Notes under the pieces: model-generated | Seen by the model: only the letters and a program-made list of their open reading frames with translations | Told to the model about the DNA's origin: nothing | Database searches by the model: none | Translations under genes and position numbers: made by a program | Shown: one piece after another, positions 6,884 to 8,728 of the stretch | How the letters are laid out: every line of letters begins with the position of its first letter | Position numbering within the stretch: the first letter of the stretch is position 1 | NCBI GenBank assembly: GCA_020026175.1 | Contig: JAHHQV010000079.1 | Location: forward strand, 1 to 8,728 | Source: Phocaeicola sp. | Lineage (GTDB): Bacteria > Bacteroidota > Bacteroidia > Bacteroidales > Bacteroidaceae | Reading direction: 5' to 3' | Length of the DNA stretch: 8,728 nucleotides

Positions 6884-8584
6884 ATGAACAAACCCATACA
6901 TTATAGTATTCTGCTTACATTATCTTTGATACTTGTAGCCTGCACATCAGCCGAAGATAATATCACATCGTATAAAACTGACGATATTGAGATTGCTGCT
7001 ACAATAGTCTCTACACGTGCAAACATAGACGAAAGTGGAGAAGGTAACTTCATTTCTGGAGATAAGATAAGACTATTTGCTACAGCCAACAATTCTACCG
7101 GTAGAATATCACGTATATTGACTTTCAATGGAAACAAATGGTCTCCCAACCTGAAATGGAGCGAACTTAATGCTTCAAAGACTGTATTGTCGTCATTCTA
7201 TCCAGCAAACAACAAAGGTGAAAATTCAAGCACCTTTGTGCATGAAATAGTTTCTGACCAAAGCCTCTTTGAGAATTTCCATCAATCCGATTTATTATAT
7301 GCCAAGGATGAACTGACGGAAAACGAATCTGTAGCAAATCTCAGTTTTTCACATATAATGAGCAGGCTGATAGTAAGACTAGAAAGTGATGGTTCATTCA
7401 GTGAAGAAGATATATCAAAAGCTACCATCTCACTGAAGGCTGCAAGCCGCATGACAGTGAACTGCATGACTGGTGAACTTGGCATTCCGAATGAAAGCAA
7501 AGAAAAAGACATCATAATGCATCATACACAAGGCAACACTTTTATGGCCATTGTATGCCCTCAAAAAATCTCGGAGAGATGGAGAAATGAAAAATGGATG
7601 GAAATAAGGATTGGAAACAAGACTATAATCTACAAAGCTCCCGAAATGCTATCAGACAAATCAAAATTTGACGAGCTACAAAAAGGAAAACAAATTACGC
7701 TGAATATATCCTTAAAAAAAGAAGAAACAGATTGGAAAAACAAGACTGTATGGGTATATGGAATCAACAATCCTCCTGTAAATAGTTGGGGCTATGCATC
7801 TGTAGTTCCAAAAGAAGAAAAAGGACTTAAATGGAATGATTCTTACGGATGGTACGATTGCAACAAGACACACCCTAATGGAGGAAATGGAAACAATGAT
7901 TCAAACTTATGTTGGGCGGCTTCAAGTTCAAACCTGTTGCATTGGTGGTTGGAACAGAACAAAGAGTATATTGACAGATACGGTAAATATACTGGTCCTA
8001 TAAAATACAACAATTCTACGGACTCCGAAATATTCAATCTGTACAAGAAAGAATTTCCAAATACGGGAAATGAAGTTGCAGCAGCATTAAGCTGGTTTAT
8101 TACAGGAAGATACGGAATTACTGAGAAAAAAGGGGCAGGCTTCTTCAAAGATGTTTTCGGATCAATACATGTAGCTCGTATAACACGTTTTTCGGAAAGG
8201 TCATTCCCTGATGAACTGAAAAAAGCTTTTTCAGAAAAATCAGCTATTGAATGTACGATAAGGTACCCTAACCAACAACTTATACATGCCATCACTATCT
8301 GGGGAGCCGACTTCGACTCTAAAGGAGATGTAAGTGCTATATATATTACGGAAAACAACGACCGTGACGTAGATGAACAAAGGGAATATATAGATTACAA
8401 AGACAGGGTAATAACTCAGGCAGGTATTTTACAAAAAAGAGTCCAGAAGAAACCAGACGGCAACTATTATATGGAAAGTAGTATTGCAGATGTATTCAAC
8501 TTCAGAATTGAAGAGCTGAACATCCTTGGACTGATGGAAGACAAATGGGAGGAATATTTTGCAAAACATGTACATACTAACTGA
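6884..8584 (+). CDS. Lipoprotein fusing a fimbrillin-like domain to an IdeS/Mac-type (C66) cysteine peptidase
   Basis: This 566-aa protein is predicted to be surface-attached. The ATG at 6884 is chosen because it gives a perfect lipoprotein signal (LVAC, Cys20, then acidic TSAED); the frame stays open back to 6791 inside the previous gene, but that start would bury the signal. Residues about 35-280 are fimbrillin-like: TRANIDESGEGNFISGDK, LSFSHIMSRLIVRL, closing with ITLNISLKKE. Residues about 288-566 match IdeS, the streptococcal IgG hinge protease: VWVYGINNPP, GWYDCNKTH, LCWAASSSNLLHWWLEQNK, NQQLIHAITIWGADFDSKG and SAIYITENND. From remembered IdeS numbering, Cys343 aligns with Cys94, Lys328 with Lys84 and His468 with His262. 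The two acidic residues Asp284 and Asp286 align with Glu490 and Asn492. Cleavage of immunoglobulin is an inference from the family; the target is unknown. It is the last gene of the operon, followed by a strong terminator. Confidence 0.9.
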   Translation: MNKPIHYSILLTLSLILVACTSAEDNITSYKTDDIEIAATIVSTRANIDESGEGNFISGDKIRLFATANNSTGRISRILTFNGNKWSPNLKWSELNASKTVLSSFYPANNKGENSSTFVHEIVSDQSLFENFHQSDLLYAKDELTENESVANLSFSHIMSRLIVRLESDGSFSEEDISKATISLKAASRMTVNCMTGELGIPNESKEKDIIMHHTQGNTFMAIVCPQKISERWRNEKWMEIRIGNKTIIYKAPEMLSDKSKFDELQKGKQITLNISLKKEETDWKNKTVWVYGINNPPVNSWGYASVVPKEEKGLKWNDSYGWYDCNKTHPNGGNGNNDSNLCWAASSSNLLHWWLEQNKEYIDRYGKYTGPIKYNNSTDSEIFNLYKKEFPNTGNEVAAALSWFITGRYGITEKKGAGFFKDVFGSIHVARITRFSERSFPDELKKAFSEKSAIECTIRYPNQQLIHAITIWGADFDSKGDVSAIYITENNDRDVDEQREYIDYKDRVITQAGILQKRVQKKPDGNYYMESSIADVFNFRIEELNILGLMEDKWEEYFAKHVHTN

Positions 8585-8624
8585 AAAAAAACCTGATTTC
8601 CCAAGATACTAAAAAAATATGTAG

Positions 8625-8671
8625 ACGGGCAAGTTCTGACTGAGTGAAGTTAGAGCTTGCCCGTTTTTTTT
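8625..8671 (+). terminator. Strong intrinsic terminator of the fimbrillin-IdeS operon
   Basis: ACGGGCAAG (8625-8633) pairs with CTTGCCCGT (8656-8664). The stem continues inward through TTCTGACT against AGTTAGAG (two G-U), leaving a 6-nt loop. Eight T follow at 8664-8671. It begins 40 nt after the stop codon. This is the clearest terminator in the window. Confidence 0.92.
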
Positions 8672-8728
8672 GCAGGTGCAGAGTCCAACAGCAAATGCAA
8701 CGTTAGTAAAAATTTTTGAAGAAGCAAG
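8672..8728. other. Window end, nothing identified
   Basis: The 57 bp after the terminator hold no recognisable gene start or promoter box. They are too short to judge. Confidence 0.5.

Noticed and set aside
7843..8358. Minus-strand open frame of 171 codons opposite the peptidase domain
   Set aside because: It overlaps the conserved Cys and His motifs of the plus-strand IdeS-like domain and has no recognisable features of its own.
1..8728. CRISPR array, tRNA or rRNA genes
   Set aside because: No regularly spaced repeats and no tRNA-like or rRNA-like sequence were noticed on either strand.

Overview
The window looks like accessory DNA from a Bacteroidales genome (Bacteroides/Prevotella type). 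The DNA is AT-rich. Two upstream regions carry a perfect Bacteroidales -7 promoter box (TAnnTTTG), leaders are A-rich without Shine-Dalgarno sequences, and the gene content fits: a GH92 glycosidase, a fimbrillin-type lipoprotein and IS4-group transposases. I cannot fix the genus or species from sequence alone.

Layout. (1) Positions 1-2241 are insertion-sequence wreckage. A plus-strand IS4-group transposase gene, cut by the window start and carrying at least three frameshifts, was interrupted by a second IS4-family element at 307-1481. The inner element has perfect 20-bp terminal inverted repeats and a perfect 9-bp target duplication. Its minus-strand transposase (DUF4372 type) is also dead: an internal deletion removed the stretch with the first catalytic Asp and shifted the frame. 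(2) Positions 2242-2588 are non-coding, with a promoter and a long leader. (3) Positions 2589-5624 encode a 1011-aa secreted protein joining a GH92 alpha-mannosidase to a C-terminal BSP-type putative zinc peptidase, followed by a hairpin terminator. (4) Positions 5717-5988 are non-coding, with a second promoter of the same type. (5) Positions 5989-8584 are a two-gene operon: a 294-aa fimbrillin-like lipoprotein and, 10 bp later, a 566-aa lipoprotein. The latter fuses a fimbrillin-like N-terminal domain to a C-terminal IdeS/Mac-type (C66) cysteine peptidase, the family whose streptococcal founder cleaves IgG. A strong intrinsic terminator ends the operon at about 8625-8671.

How the genes may work together (inference): all three intact proteins carry export signals, two as lipoproteins. 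The GH92-BSP enzyme could trim mannose from N-glycans and attack the peptide. The lipid-anchored IdeS-like peptidase, displayed on a fimbrillin-like domain and encoded beside a fimbrillin-like partner, could cleave a host glycoprotein such as an immunoglobulin. The fimbrillin/IdeS fusion is the most unusual item. At the two acidic positions that follow the catalytic His in IdeS (Asp284 and Asp286) this protein has Glu and Asn, so its activity and target cannot be assumed.
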